Source: Anaerolineae bacterium | GTDB taxonomy: Bacteria; Chloroflexota; Anaerolineae; JAAYZQ01 | DNA length: 54,086 nt | Assembly: GCA_023544525.1 (NCBI GenBank) | Contig: JAMJFU010000003.1 | Coordinates: forward strand, 1-54,086 | Direction of reading: 5' to 3' | Part shown: positions 26,112-33,607 of the stretch, piece after piece | Layout: every line of letters begins with the position of its first letter | How positions within the stretch are numbered: the first letter of the stretch is position 1 | Notes under the pieces: model-generated | What the model was told of the DNA's origin: nothing | What the model saw: only the letters and a program-made list of their open reading frames with translations | Database searches by the model: none | Translations under genes and position numbers: made by a program

Positions 26112-26717
26112 ATGCCACGTATCGCGATTCTGATCTCAGGTTTTGGCTCTAACCAGCAAGCGATCATGGACGCGGCTCAGGAAGGCCGGCTGCCTGGCGT
26201 CGAGGTCGCATTGGTCGTCTCAAACCGGCGGGAGGCATTTGGCATCAAGCGGGCTGTCAAGCACGGCGTGCCTGTCATCTACTTTCCGCTGGCACCATAC
26301 ACCAGGGCCGGGCGAGCCCGTGAGGAGTACGATGCCGACCTGGCCCGCATCATCAGGGCCTTTGACGTCGAGTGGGTGGTCATGGCGGGCTGGATGCACG
26401 TCTGGACTGCGGCCTTCCTGCAGCATTTCCCCTCCAGGGTGGTGAACCTGCATCCGGCCCTGCCGGGCACCTTTCCCGGGATGCACGGCATCGAAGCGGC
26501 ATATGAGGCCTACCAGCGCGGAGAGATCGAGCACACGGGCGTCATGGTCCACCTCGTACCCGACCCAGGGGTCGACGCTGGTCCTGTGGTGGCCCAAGAG
26601 GTGGTGCCCATCCACCCTGACGACAGCCTGGATGAACTGGAAACGCGGATCCACGCTGTGGAGCACCGCTTGCTGGTGGAGGCACTGCGCAGCCTGCTGG
26701 CGAGCGACCCGGGCTAG
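26112..26717 (+). CDS. purN: Phosphoribosylglycinamide formyltransferase
   Basis: Formylates GAR to FGAR using 10-formyltetrahydrofolate. 201 residues. The phosphate-binding loop ISGFGSNQQA, catalytic Asn112 and His114 in VVNLHPALPGTFPGMHG, and Asp155 in GVDAGPVVAQ are present. It lies 79 bases after the PurD-PurM fusion with its own site (GGGGGGA) before ATG 26112, and is the last gene of the cluster. Together with the fusion it gives the GARS-AIRS-GART order of the animal trifunctional protein, here split into two genes. Confidence 0.94.
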   Translation: MPRIAILISGFGSNQQAIMDAAQEGRLPGVEVALVVSNRREAFGIKRAVKHGVPVIYFPLAPYTRAGRAREEYDADLARIIRAFDVEWVVMAGWMHVWTAAFLQHFPSRVVNLHPALPGTFPGMHGIEAAYEAYQRGEIEHTGVMVHLVPDPGVDAGPVVAQEVVPIHPDDSLDELETRIHAVEHRLLVEALRSLLASDPG

Positions 26718-26817
26718 AGCCTGGTGCTGGACGCCGGCCAAGTCAGCGTTTCGCAGGCTGCGCCGCATTCGGCTGCTAGCCAACGGACCAACGGCCCACC
26801 CCTCCAGTTTCTCGGTC

Positions 26818-26846
26818 TTGTCGCTCACTACGACTTGAGGTATAAT
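26818..26846 (+). promoter_or_regulatory. Promoter of the Crp/Fnr-type regulator
   Basis: TTGTCG (26818-26823), 17-base spacer, perfect TATAAT (26841-26846). Transcription start near 26853, leader about 44 bases. Confidence 0.65.
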
Positions 26847-26896
26847 CGGAATCGCCAATTGGCCGGTACGGTCCGGCGGTCACAGAGAGGAGCAAA

Positions 26897-27577
26897 GTGA
26901 GCGACGACTCATCCGATAAATACGGCTATCTGAAGATGGTGGACATCTTTCAGGACCTGACAGAGCAGGAAATCGAAGAGATCGACCGGGCAACGACCAT
27001 GACCACCGGCCGGCGTGGCAAGATCTTTTACATGCCCGAGGATACGAGCGAAGTTCTGTTCTTGCTGAAGAAGGGCCGGGTTCAGCTCTACCGGATCTCC
27101 CCGGATGGCAAAAAGCTGGTCATTGCGACGATCGGTCCCGGCTCGATCTTTGGTGAGATGGCTCTGATCGGCCAGGGCATGCACAACACCTTCGCCGAGG
27201 CTACCGAGGACTGCGAGCTGTTGGTCATGAGCCGGGAGGATGTGGAGCACCTTCTGATTACCAAGCCCAGGGTGGCTTTGCGCATCTTTGAAGCGCTCGG
27301 CACGCGCCTCAAAGAGACCGAATCTCGCGTGGAAGAACTCGCGTTCAAAGGCATTCCTGCCCGGTTGGCTTCCCTTCTCCTGCAACTGGCCGAAGAACGG
27401 GACACGCACACGATTACGGGGCTTACCCATCAGGACCTGGGGGAGCGGATTGGAACCTACCGCGAGACGACGACCCAGACCCTGAATATGTTCAAGTCAG
27501 AGGGCCTCATCGACATTGGCCGGAAACGGATCACTCTCCTCGACGTCGATGGCCTGCAAGAGATCGCAGAGACCTGA
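26897..27577 (+). CDS. Crp/Fnr-family transcriptional regulator
   Basis: 226 residues. N-terminal cyclic-nucleotide-binding-like barrel ([25 protein letters not shown], then [23 protein letters not shown]), a long dimerisation helix ([21 protein letters not shown]) and a C-terminal winged helix ([21 protein letters not shown]). The phosphate-binding cassette lacks the arginine-serine pair that binds cAMP in E. coli CRP, and no cysteine set for an Fe-S cluster is seen, so the effector is unknown. Start is GTG 26897 after GAGGAG with good spacing. It is monocistronic and converges on degV. The targets are not evident. Confidence 0.9.
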   Translation: MSDDSSDKYGYLKMVDIFQDLTEQEIEEIDRATTMTTGRRGKIFYMPEDTSEVLFLLKKGRVQLYRISPDGKKLVIATIGPGSIFGEMALIGQGMHNTFAEATEDCELLVMSREDVEHLLITKPRVALRIFEALGTRLKETESRVEELAFKGIPARLASLLLQLAEERDTHTITGLTHQDLGERIGTYRETTTQTLNMFKSEGLIDIGRKRITLLDVDGLQEIAET

Positions 27578-27644
27578 GGCGATAGACTGCAGCGCGGCAG
27601 AGCGAGCGGTAGCTGGAGAGAGGCGGCGCCCCCGTGGATATGAA

Positions 27645-27669
27645 AATCCCCTGACCAAGTCAGGGGATT
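27645..27669. terminator. Convergent terminator between the Crp/Fnr-type gene and degV
   Basis: Perfect 10-bp stem, AATCCCCTGA (27645-27654) with TCAGGGGATT (27660-27669), five-base loop. On the minus strand the stem runs into TTTTCATAT, so it ends the degV transcript best; on the plus strand the tail is poor in T. Confidence 0.75.
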
Positions 27670-27699
27670 CCTGCTGTGGGTACCATCCTGCCGGCGACG

Positions 27700-28539
27700 C
27701 TACTTGTATGCAGCGACAGCGATCACCCCAGGGCCGGTGTGAGTGCCGATGACGGGGCCCACGGGACTCACGCTCGGCTCGGCGCAACCCAACAGCCGCT
27801 GCAACTCCTGGGCGATGGCGGCCGCTTCGTCAGGCACCAGGGCCTGGGCGATGGCGGCTTTGGCATCGGCGGTCTCTCCGTCGAATCGTTCTGAGACGAT
27901 CTCTAACATGCGAGCCTTGGCCTTGCCCTTTGAACGGATCTGCTCCAGAGGTTCGATGGCGCCGTCTTGCAGGACCAAGATCGGTTTGACCTTGAGCAAA
28001 GTCCCCAGGAAGGCCTTGGCGTTGCCAATACGGCCCCCTTTGGCCAGATACTCGAGCGTGTCGACTACAAAGAGGACGAGGATCTTGGCCTTGATCTCTT
28101 CGATCCGGTCCACGACCTGCTGGCGACTTGCTCCGGCCTCGATGGCCTTCACGGCTGCCTCCACCATGAGCTGCAATCCAATCGAAGTGGAGAGGGAGTC
28201 TACTACGCTGATCTCAGCATCGGGGAGCATGTCCTTGGCGGCCATCGCCGAGTTCCACGTGCCGCTCAAACGGCTGGAGATGGTCACAGTGACGATCTCG
28301 TGTCCTGCTCTGGCCAGCTCCTCAAAGACGGCGTGGAACTCGCCGGCTGAGGGCTGGGAGGTGGTGGGCAGTTCAGGGGCTTCCTTCAAGCGGGCATAGA
28401 ACTCCTCGTACGACAGATCGACTCCTTCTTTGAAATCTCGGTCATGAAAATGGACACAGAGAGGCACCACGCGAATATCGTGCTCCCGCACAAAGTCCTC
28501 ATGCAGATAGGCAGTCGAATCGGTCACTATTTTGATCAT
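27700..28539 (-). CDS. DegV family fatty-acid-binding protein
   Basis: 279 residues, normal length. The DegV fold is shown by MIKIVTDSTAYLHEDF, the LPTTSQPSAGEF block (T-S-Q-P is the acyl-phosphate-side motif), TISSRLSGTWNSA, DTLEYLAKGGRIG and THTGPGVIAVAA at the C-terminus. Family members such as FakB bind a fatty acid and present it to a kinase (FakA) for incorporation into phospholipid. No fakA-type kinase is in this window. ATG 28539 has AGGAAG upstream. It is 34 bases behind the winged-helix gene on the same strand. Confidence 0.92.
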   Translation of the reverse strand: MIKIVTDSTAYLHEDFVREHDIRVVPLCVHFHDRDFKEGVDLSYEEFYARLKEAPELPTTSQPSAGEFHAVFEELARAGHEIVTVTISSRLSGTWNSAMAAKDMLPDAEISVVDSLSTSIGLQLMVEAAVKAIEAGASRQQVVDRIEEIKAKILVLFVVDTLEYLAKGGRIGNAKAFLGTLLKVKPILVLQDGAIEPLEQIRSKGKAKARMLEIVSERFDGETADAKAAIAQALVPDEAAAIAQELQRLLGCAEPSVSPVGPVIGTHTGPGVIAVAAYK

Positions 28540-28573
28540 ACTCTTCCTTTCTCTCTCCAGGGTTGTGTGGTGG

Positions 28574-29293
28574 TCAGTCCAGGGCCTCGAGGGCGTCTTC
28601 GAGGAACTGGACCAGCAATGAGCGAGCCTCTTCACTGAGCCGGCCGAGGTTTGCCTGATAGCGCTGGGCATGTTCGAGAAGGCGTTGGGTCAGCGAGCGA
28701 CCATTCTCATCCTCGGCCGACAGCGTCGCACCGACGCTCAGCCCGGCCAGGGTTTCAAGCCCGGAACTGCCTCCGCTGCGGAGGGCTGCCAGAGCACGGA
28801 AGGGGTTGAGCCCGGCGGCCCGGCCCTTGGCGCGCTGCATGTTGAGCAGGAGGGCGCCAACCATCTCGGTACAAAACGTCAGTGGGGCATTGGCCTCTGG
28901 CAGACGGCTCAGAAAATCGCTGAGGGCTTCGCGATAGCTCGTCTCCCGGGCGCTGCGGAGGCGGTTGAGGACCACTTCCCGTACGGTCTGCCACTCCTCG
29001 CTGACCTCGGTGGTGGCAGCAACCGGCGCCAGGACAGCGCTGGCCTCGGCAGTGGGTGCAAAGACGACCATGGAACGCCCCGGGCCCGAATGCCCCGCGG
29101 CCAGGGAATAGCTCGAGGCCGCGAATCCCTTCTTCTCCAGGACTTTGAGCATATCGTAGGCCGAAAAGCGGCTGACACCCAGCTTCTTGGCTACAGCGGA
29201 ATAGTGCACAGGGGCTTTGTGCTCTTGGTAAAGCTCCCAGAGCTTGTTGAGGAATGCCTTCTGGCGGGCGGTTAACCTGGAAGCAGATCCCAT
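28574..29293 (-). CDS. Winged-helix DNA-binding protein, function unknown
   Basis: 239 residues. The N-terminal 70 residues form a likely winged helix: LTARQKAFLNKLWELYQEH, then VHYSAVAKKLGVSRFSAYDMLKVLEKKGF with the recognition helix around VSRFSAYDML. The remainder is helical with no motif I recognise; it includes an Ala/Leu/Arg-rich segment and a Gly/Ser-containing linker and may sense a ligand. It directly precedes degV, so a lipid-related regulatory role is possible but unproven. ATG 29293 follows GGGGAG; a GTG six bases earlier is an alternative. Confidence 0.6.
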   Translation of the reverse strand: MGSASRLTARQKAFLNKLWELYQEHKAPVHYSAVAKKLGVSRFSAYDMLKVLEKKGFAASSYSLAAGHSGPGRSMVVFAPTAEASAVLAPVAATTEVSEEWQTVREVVLNRLRSARETSYREALSDFLSRLPEANAPLTFCTEMVGALLLNMQRAKGRAAGLNPFRALAALRSGGSSGLETLAGLSVGATLSAEDENGRSLTQRLLEHAQRYQANLGRLSEEARSLLVQFLEDALEALD

Positions 29294-29329
29294 TTTCACT
29301 CCCCAAAGAAACCAAAAAATCCCAGCCTC

Positions 29330-29358
29330 ATTTTACCGCTTTTGGGCAGATCTGTCAA
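29330..29358 (-). promoter_or_regulatory. Promoter of the winged-helix/degV unit
   Basis: Minus strand: consensus TTGACA (29353-29358), 17-base spacer, TAAAAT (29330-29335). Transcription start near 29323 and leader about 30 bases. Confidence 0.7.
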
Positions 29359-29454
29359 CTGGTAGGTGGGCCTTCTGGGGTTGCCCATGGATCGCGGAGG
29401 GAGCGTGGCCGGGATGCTGGCTGCGTGGTCGGGAAACCGTCCCAATCCGCAGGC

Positions 29455-29880
29455 TCACTCGCGTGGTCTTGGACGGGTCGCGGGCTCCATCTCTACCACG
29501 ACGCCGCCGGTCGCCGCAGCGAGCAGGTTGTAGGCGATCCCGACCAGGATGGTCATCAGTGCCAGCAGAACGCCTGTGACCAGGGCCATGAGCAGGACGG
29601 ACAGCAATAATACGGCGACAGAAGCGGAAGTCAGGACCTGTAACGTGTCCAGCACCCCTTCGAGGCCCAGGAGCCGGACGAAATCCAACGTGGTGATCTG
29701 CCGGCCCAACACAGTGAGGGTGACTTCCTGCCAGCCCTCCAGCCATTTGCGGGCGATCCCGGCCAAGCCAACACCCAGCAGGCCACAGAGCAAGCTGGGC
29801 AGGAAGGCTGCCACCACACCCAGCAGGCAGCCCATCTGCCCCAGGGAGGAGAGGTGGAAGCGGCGGATCGCGACCTTCAC
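29455..29880 (-). CDS. Small membrane protein, DUF3566-like
   Basis: 141 residues. Two hydrophobic regions: residues about 15-43 (MGCLLGVVAAFLPSLLCGLL) and 85-120 (a long pair of helices ending in GIAYNLLAAATGGVVVEME). The ending A-Y-N-L-x-A-x-x-G-G-(V/I)-x-V resembles the C-terminus of DUF3566 transmembrane proteins of Actinobacteria and Chloroflexota, and the start IRRFHLSSLGQMG fits too. No function is known. GTG 29880 overlaps the stop of the GalT-like gene by four bases and has GAGGAG upstream, so it is translationally coupled. Confidence 0.6.
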   Translation of the reverse strand: MKVAIRRFHLSSLGQMGCLLGVVAAFLPSLLCGLLGVGLAGIARKWLEGWQEVTLTVLGRQITTLDFVRLLGLEGVLDTLQVLTSASVAVLLLSVLLMALVTGVLLALMTILVGIAYNLLAAATGGVVVEMEPATRPRPRE

Positions 29881-31007
29881 CCGCGGCTCCTCTGTGCCGA
29901 AGCCAGTGCCGCAGCTACCCGGAATGGGTCACTGGCAACGACGCTCTGGGCAAAGAGCTCCATGGCACCCAAGTCCGATGTGCTGTCCAGCAGCCGGCCC
30001 CGGTCGATCAGCCGGACCATGGTTGGAAAACCTTCCCATGGCTCTGGGGTGGCGGCCAGGGGGCGCTGGTACAGGGCCAGGTTAAAACTCTGCATGCCGA
30101 ATTGCTCGATAAAGGTGCACAGGACATAGTAGATCGCCGCCTTCAGATCGTCATTCAGTTCAGGGGCGATGATGAGGGTCTCTTTTTCCTTGAGGGGAGT
30201 CAGAGAGGGCAGAATGCTAGCAGTGCCCTGATCGATGGCCAGACCCAGGGCACGATGGGTCTCGATCAGATCAGTGAAATAGTCCGTGGTGTACTGCTCG
30301 CGATAGCGGCGAGCCGCCTGGCGCAGCGCCTCAATTTTGACATAATGAGACCCCCGGGTCACGGTCATCTGGGCGTGTCCATGGAGGATCGACGCACCAC
30401 TGCGCCACAGGCAATTCCACAGAAAGAACGGGTAGCAGGCCTGCGGGTCTGCCTGGTGGGCCTTTCTTGCCCAGGCCTGCGCCGTATCGATATAGTCGGC
30501 CACCTGCTCTGCCGTGAACCGCAGCGGGTCATGATCGTCAAAGATGACGACCCCGTGCCAGCCATCGTACTTGGCTATGTTCGAGGCTGTGATAGCGTGC
30601 TGGCCTTGGACCCGGCCGAACGCATCGGCGGGTGTGGCCTCTTGCGGGTGGCAAAACGATCCGCCCTCCGTGCTGTGGATTATCTCTTCCAGATCACCGC
30701 CGCCTGGGGGTGCTTGGAGGGGACGGCGGGCGCGAAGCTCGTTAAAGAGCGAACCCTCGTGTGTGACCAGGTTGGTTATCTTGACAATGCGCTGCTCGAG
30801 GGCCGCCTCGACGGACCCAAAATGCTGTGCAATCCAGCCGTGCATCGTCTCTGGCGGGACCAGCTGGCCGCTGGTCAGGTGCACCTCAAAGATCTGCCCA
30901 AAGCGGGTGCGCTCCTGGCTGGACAAGCCCTCCAGTAGCAGGTCCAGGTCGGCGATGCCTGGCTGCTCAGCACGATGGGATCGGGCCCGGGCCGCAGAGG
31001 ATGGCAT
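29877..31007 (-). CDS. GalT-like HIT-superfamily protein
   Basis: 376 residues. The block FFLWNCLWRSGASILHGHAQM matches the active site of galactose-1-phosphate uridylyltransferases, where the second histidine of HxHxQ carries the nucleotide: here His-Gly-His-Ala-Gln. HAITASNIAKYDGWHGVVIF and IDTAQAWARKAHQADP match neighbouring strands and helices. I cannot see the usual zinc-ligand cysteines, and the flanks are divergent, so it may use a sugar phosphate other than galactose-1-phosphate, or act as a phosphorylase. It starts (ATG 31007) three bases after the glgA stop, which suggests a role in glycogen or nucleotide-sugar metabolism. Confidence 0.7.
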   Translation of the reverse strand: MPSSAARARSHRAEQPGIADLDLLLEGLSSQERTRFGQIFEVHLTSGQLVPPETMHGWIAQHFGSVEAALEQRIVKITNLVTHEGSLFNELRARRPLQAPPGGGDLEEIIHSTEGGSFCHPQEATPADAFGRVQGQHAITASNIAKYDGWHGVVIFDDHDPLRFTAEQVADYIDTAQAWARKAHQADPQACYPFFLWNCLWRSGASILHGHAQMTVTRGSHYVKIEALRQAARRYREQYTTDYFTDLIETHRALGLAIDQGTASILPSLTPLKEKETLIIAPELNDDLKAAIYYVLCTFIEQFGMQSFNLALYQRPLAATPEPWEGFPTMVRLIDRGRLLDSTSDLGAMELFAQSVVASDPFRVAAALASAQRSRG

Positions 31008-31009
31008 GG

Positions 31010-32503
31010 TCAGGCCTGGTAGCTCTCCAAGCCGGGTCGTGTGATGCGGCTGGCGATGGCCCGCCGATAGAGATCGATATACTTGTGGGCCGAACGGTCC
31101 CACGAAAAGTCAGCGCGCATGCCACGCAGCTGGATCCGCTGCCACAGATCGCGGTGCTTGAAGGTCTCGGCAGCGCGGACGATGGCCGCAAAGAGCATCC
31201 AGCGGTCATAGTCATGGAAGACGAAGCCGGTTCCCTGGCCCGTACGAGGGTCATAGTCTTGTACCGTGTCGGCCAGGCCGCCGGTGGCTCGCACAATGGG
31301 CACACTGCCGTAGTGCATGGCGACCAGCTGGTTTGTGCCACAAGGCTCCACGCGGCTGGGCATGAGGAACATATCACTGCCCGCGTGGATCCGCTGGGCG
31401 AGCGGAGTGTTGAACGTCAAAAAGATCGCCACCTGGCGGGGATACTGCTGCACCATGCGACTGAAAAGGTCATGATAGTGTTGCTCGCCAGTACCCATGA
31501 GCACGAACTGGACACCCAGGTCGAGGATGTGATCGATTGCCTCGCCCAGGATGTCAAATCCCTTCGAGTCGGTCAGCCGGGAGATGATGCCAATAAGAGG
31601 CCTGTCGGGATCCTCAGGTAGCTTGGCCTCGCGCTGCAGGGCGACCTTATTCTCGCTCCGCTGCTCAAGGCTGTTGCTGTCATAGTGAGTTGTGAGGTGT
31701 GGGTCCGTTGCCGGATTGGTTGTGTCATAGTCGATGCCGTTCAGGATGCCGAACAGGCGGTCGCGCCGGTCCCGCAGAAGGGGGTCCAGGCGTTCGCCGT
31801 ACTCTGCGGTCAGGATCTCCCGGGCATAGGTCTCGCTTACGGTGCTGATCAGGTCGGCCCAATAGATGCCCCGGCCCATCAGGTCGACAACTTCGTTCAG
31901 GTCCGCCATCTCGGGGTGGTACTGGAAGCCCCATTCGTCGATGCCGGCGATCTCGAGAACCCGGTAGCCAAAGATGCCCTGATAGGCCAGGTTATGAATG
32001 GTATAGACGGTGACGGTCTCGGCAAAGAAGGGATCCTTGCTGTAGATGGTGTTGAGCCAGTTGGGCACGATCGCTGTGTGCCAGTCGTGACAATGGATCA
32101 CGTCTGGCCGCCAGTCGAGATGCTTGAGGGCTTCGAGGATGGCCCGGCAGAAAAAGATGAACCGGTCGGCATCGTCGGGGTACATGTAGATGCCTTCCCG
32201 GTCAAAGTACCTGGCGTTGTCTACCATATAGACCGGTATGTCATTGCCGATGGTGGCTTGCAGGATGCGGGCTGGCTCGGTCGTCCGGTGTATGGGGACA
32301 GCGAACTCTGGTACGACCTCTTCGAGTTGGAACTTTTCGCGGTCGATGCGGCCATAGCGGGGCATTGCCACACGGATGTCATGCCCTTGGGCGCGGATCG
32401 CCTTGGGTAGAGCTCCGGCCACATCGGCCAGCCCTCCAGTTTTGGCAAAGGGCACGGCCTCAGCGGCGAGCAATAGGATCCTGAGCGAGCCATTGTCCTT
32501 CAT
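31010..32503 (-). CDS. glgA: Glycogen synthase
   Basis: Adds glucose from a nucleotide sugar, usually ADP-glucose in bacteria, to glycogen in the cytoplasm. 497 residues, GT5 family. The N-terminal donor-site KTGGLADVAGALPKAI, the acceptor-side VIHCHDWHTAIVPNWL, the GILNGIDYDTTNP block, GIISRLTDSKGFD and the C-terminal nucleotide-site SRVEPCGTNQLVAMHYGSVP, with ATGGLADTV, are all present. First gene of a three-gene transcript under the promoter at 32543. No glgB or glgC is nearby. Confidence 0.95.
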   Translation of the reverse strand: MKDNGSLRILLLAAEAVPFAKTGGLADVAGALPKAIRAQGHDIRVAMPRYGRIDREKFQLEEVVPEFAVPIHRTTEPARILQATIGNDIPVYMVDNARYFDREGIYMYPDDADRFIFFCRAILEALKHLDWRPDVIHCHDWHTAIVPNWLNTIYSKDPFFAETVTVYTIHNLAYQGIFGYRVLEIAGIDEWGFQYHPEMADLNEVVDLMGRGIYWADLISTVSETYAREILTAEYGERLDPLLRDRRDRLFGILNGIDYDTTNPATDPHLTTHYDSNSLEQRSENKVALQREAKLPEDPDRPLIGIISRLTDSKGFDILGEAIDHILDLGVQFVLMGTGEQHYHDLFSRMVQQYPRQVAIFLTFNTPLAQRIHAGSDMFLMPSRVEPCGTNQLVAMHYGSVPIVRATGGLADTVQDYDPRTGQGTGFVFHDYDRWMLFAAIVRAAETFKHRDLWQRIQLRGMRADFSWDRSAHKYIDLYRRAIASRITRPGLESYQA

Positions 32504-32542
32504 AGATGCGCCTCGCTTTCAGAGCAGTCTAGAGCCGCCCCG

Positions 32543-32571
32543 AGTCTAGCACAACTCCTGCCATTTCGCAA
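32543..32571 (-). promoter_or_regulatory. Promoter of glgA, extended -10
   Basis: Minus strand: TTGCGA (32566-32571), 17-base spacer, TAGACT (32543-32548) preceded by TTGTGC. Transcription start near 32536 and leader about 33 bases. Confidence 0.6.
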
Positions 32572-32626
32572 GTGCCATCGAGAAATCGAGGTAGCTGCGG
32601 CAAGGTGTGGCAGGCTGGTCGTGAGC

Positions 32627-33598
32627 TCAGCTGGTCGATGAGTGCTGCCCTTCGAGCTCTTCGCGCACGGTGCGGTACAGTTCGGCGGCCCTGAGCTCCG
32701 CCAGGCAGTAGCATGGTCCACGCAGGGCACGGGCCAGGTTTTTGGCCAGGCCTCGGTCGTAGGCCTCGTGCTCCATATTGACGACCACCGAATGGATGCC
32801 CGTCTGCCCGATCAGGTCGGCCATTCTCTGTGCTTCCTCCTGTGGTGGCGTATCGGTCAACGCTACGTTGCCGGCCCCATCGGTCAGAAGGATCAGCAGG
32901 GGCATGGCCTCTGGGTATAGGCGGAGTTCGCGGCGAAATACGCGATAGGCCATCATGAGGCCCGCCGACAACGGGGTCTTGCCACCCACAGGCAGGTGAT
33001 GCAGCGCTTGCTGAGCCAGCTCTACGCTTGAGGTGAAGGGGAGCACCAGGCGAGCCTCTTCCTTCTGGAAGACAACCAGACCGACGCGGTCGCGCTTCTG
33101 GTATGCGTCGACAAGGAGCGACATGATGGCTCCCTTGGTGGCTTCCATCCGCTGGGCACCGGCCATGCTCCAACTGGCATCCACTACGAAAAGGATGAGG
33201 TTAGAAGCCCGTCGAACGCGTACCTTCTTTTGCACGTCCTGCGGCAGGATGGTGAGCCTGCCTTGCTCTGCTTCTCGCTCCAGCTGCTGGAGGGCAGCCT
33301 GGCGGATGGTCGCGTCGAGGGCAATGTCGCTGAGCTCGCCGTCTGCTGGCCGGGCCTGGATGTACCGGCCCCGCTTGCGGCTTGTTCGGGTGCTGGACCG
33401 CTTTCCGGCGCTGCGTCGTGTCAGCCGGTCCATGGGGGTCTCGAGGCGGCGCGACTTGAACATCTCGCCGATGGGCACTACCATGTCGACCTCTTGTCCG
33501 CTGCCGAGGCCAAGGGGGTCTGTGGACTGCCCTTTAATGGGTGCGCCAGCCCCCCCGGTGTCGATTTCACCGGTTTCCGGGGGCTGGTCATCCGTCAC
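32627..33598 (-). CDS. ChlD-like VWA chelatase region (probably read as -1 extension of ChlI)
   Basis: 323 residues. A Pro/Gly-rich and basic N-terminal part (SAGKRSSTRTSRKRGRYIQA) leads to a von Willebrand A domain with an intact MIDAS: DASWSM, a later LPVGGKTPLSAGL threonine and LLTDGAGN. This is the C-terminal half of magnesium/cobalt chelatase medium subunits. The apparent GTG start at 33598 overlaps the chlI stop (ATGTGA) and has no good ribosome site. A slippery sequence precedes it, so the main product is probably a 695-residue ChlI-ChlD fusion made by frameshifting rather than a separate protein. Confidence 0.85.
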   Translation of the reverse strand: MTDDQPPETGEIDTGGAGAPIKGQSTDPLGLGSGQEVDMVVPIGEMFKSRRLETPMDRLTRRSAGKRSSTRTSRKRGRYIQARPADGELSDIALDATIRQAALQQLEREAEQGRLTILPQDVQKKVRVRRASNLILFVVDASWSMAGAQRMEATKGAIMSLLVDAYQKRDRVGLVVFQKEEARLVLPFTSSVELAQQALHHLPVGGKTPLSAGLMMAYRVFRRELRLYPEAMPLLILLTDGAGNVALTDTPPQEEAQRMADLIGQTGIHSVVVNMEHEAYDRGLAKNLARALRGPCYCLAELRAAELYRTVREELEGQHSSTS

Positions 33599-33607
33599 AT
33601 CTTTTTT
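33546..33607 (-). promoter_or_regulatory. Programmed -1 frameshift signal joining chlI and chlD
   Basis: The chlI frame reads A AAA AAG (33607-33601, inside a run of nine A), then ATG TGA. This is the dnaX-type slippery heptamer in the correct phase. Slipping one base back enters the chlD frame exactly. Thirteen bases downstream an 11-bp GC-rich stem (33587-33577 with 33558-33546, two-base bulge, 18-base loop) could stimulate the shift. Confidence 0.75.
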
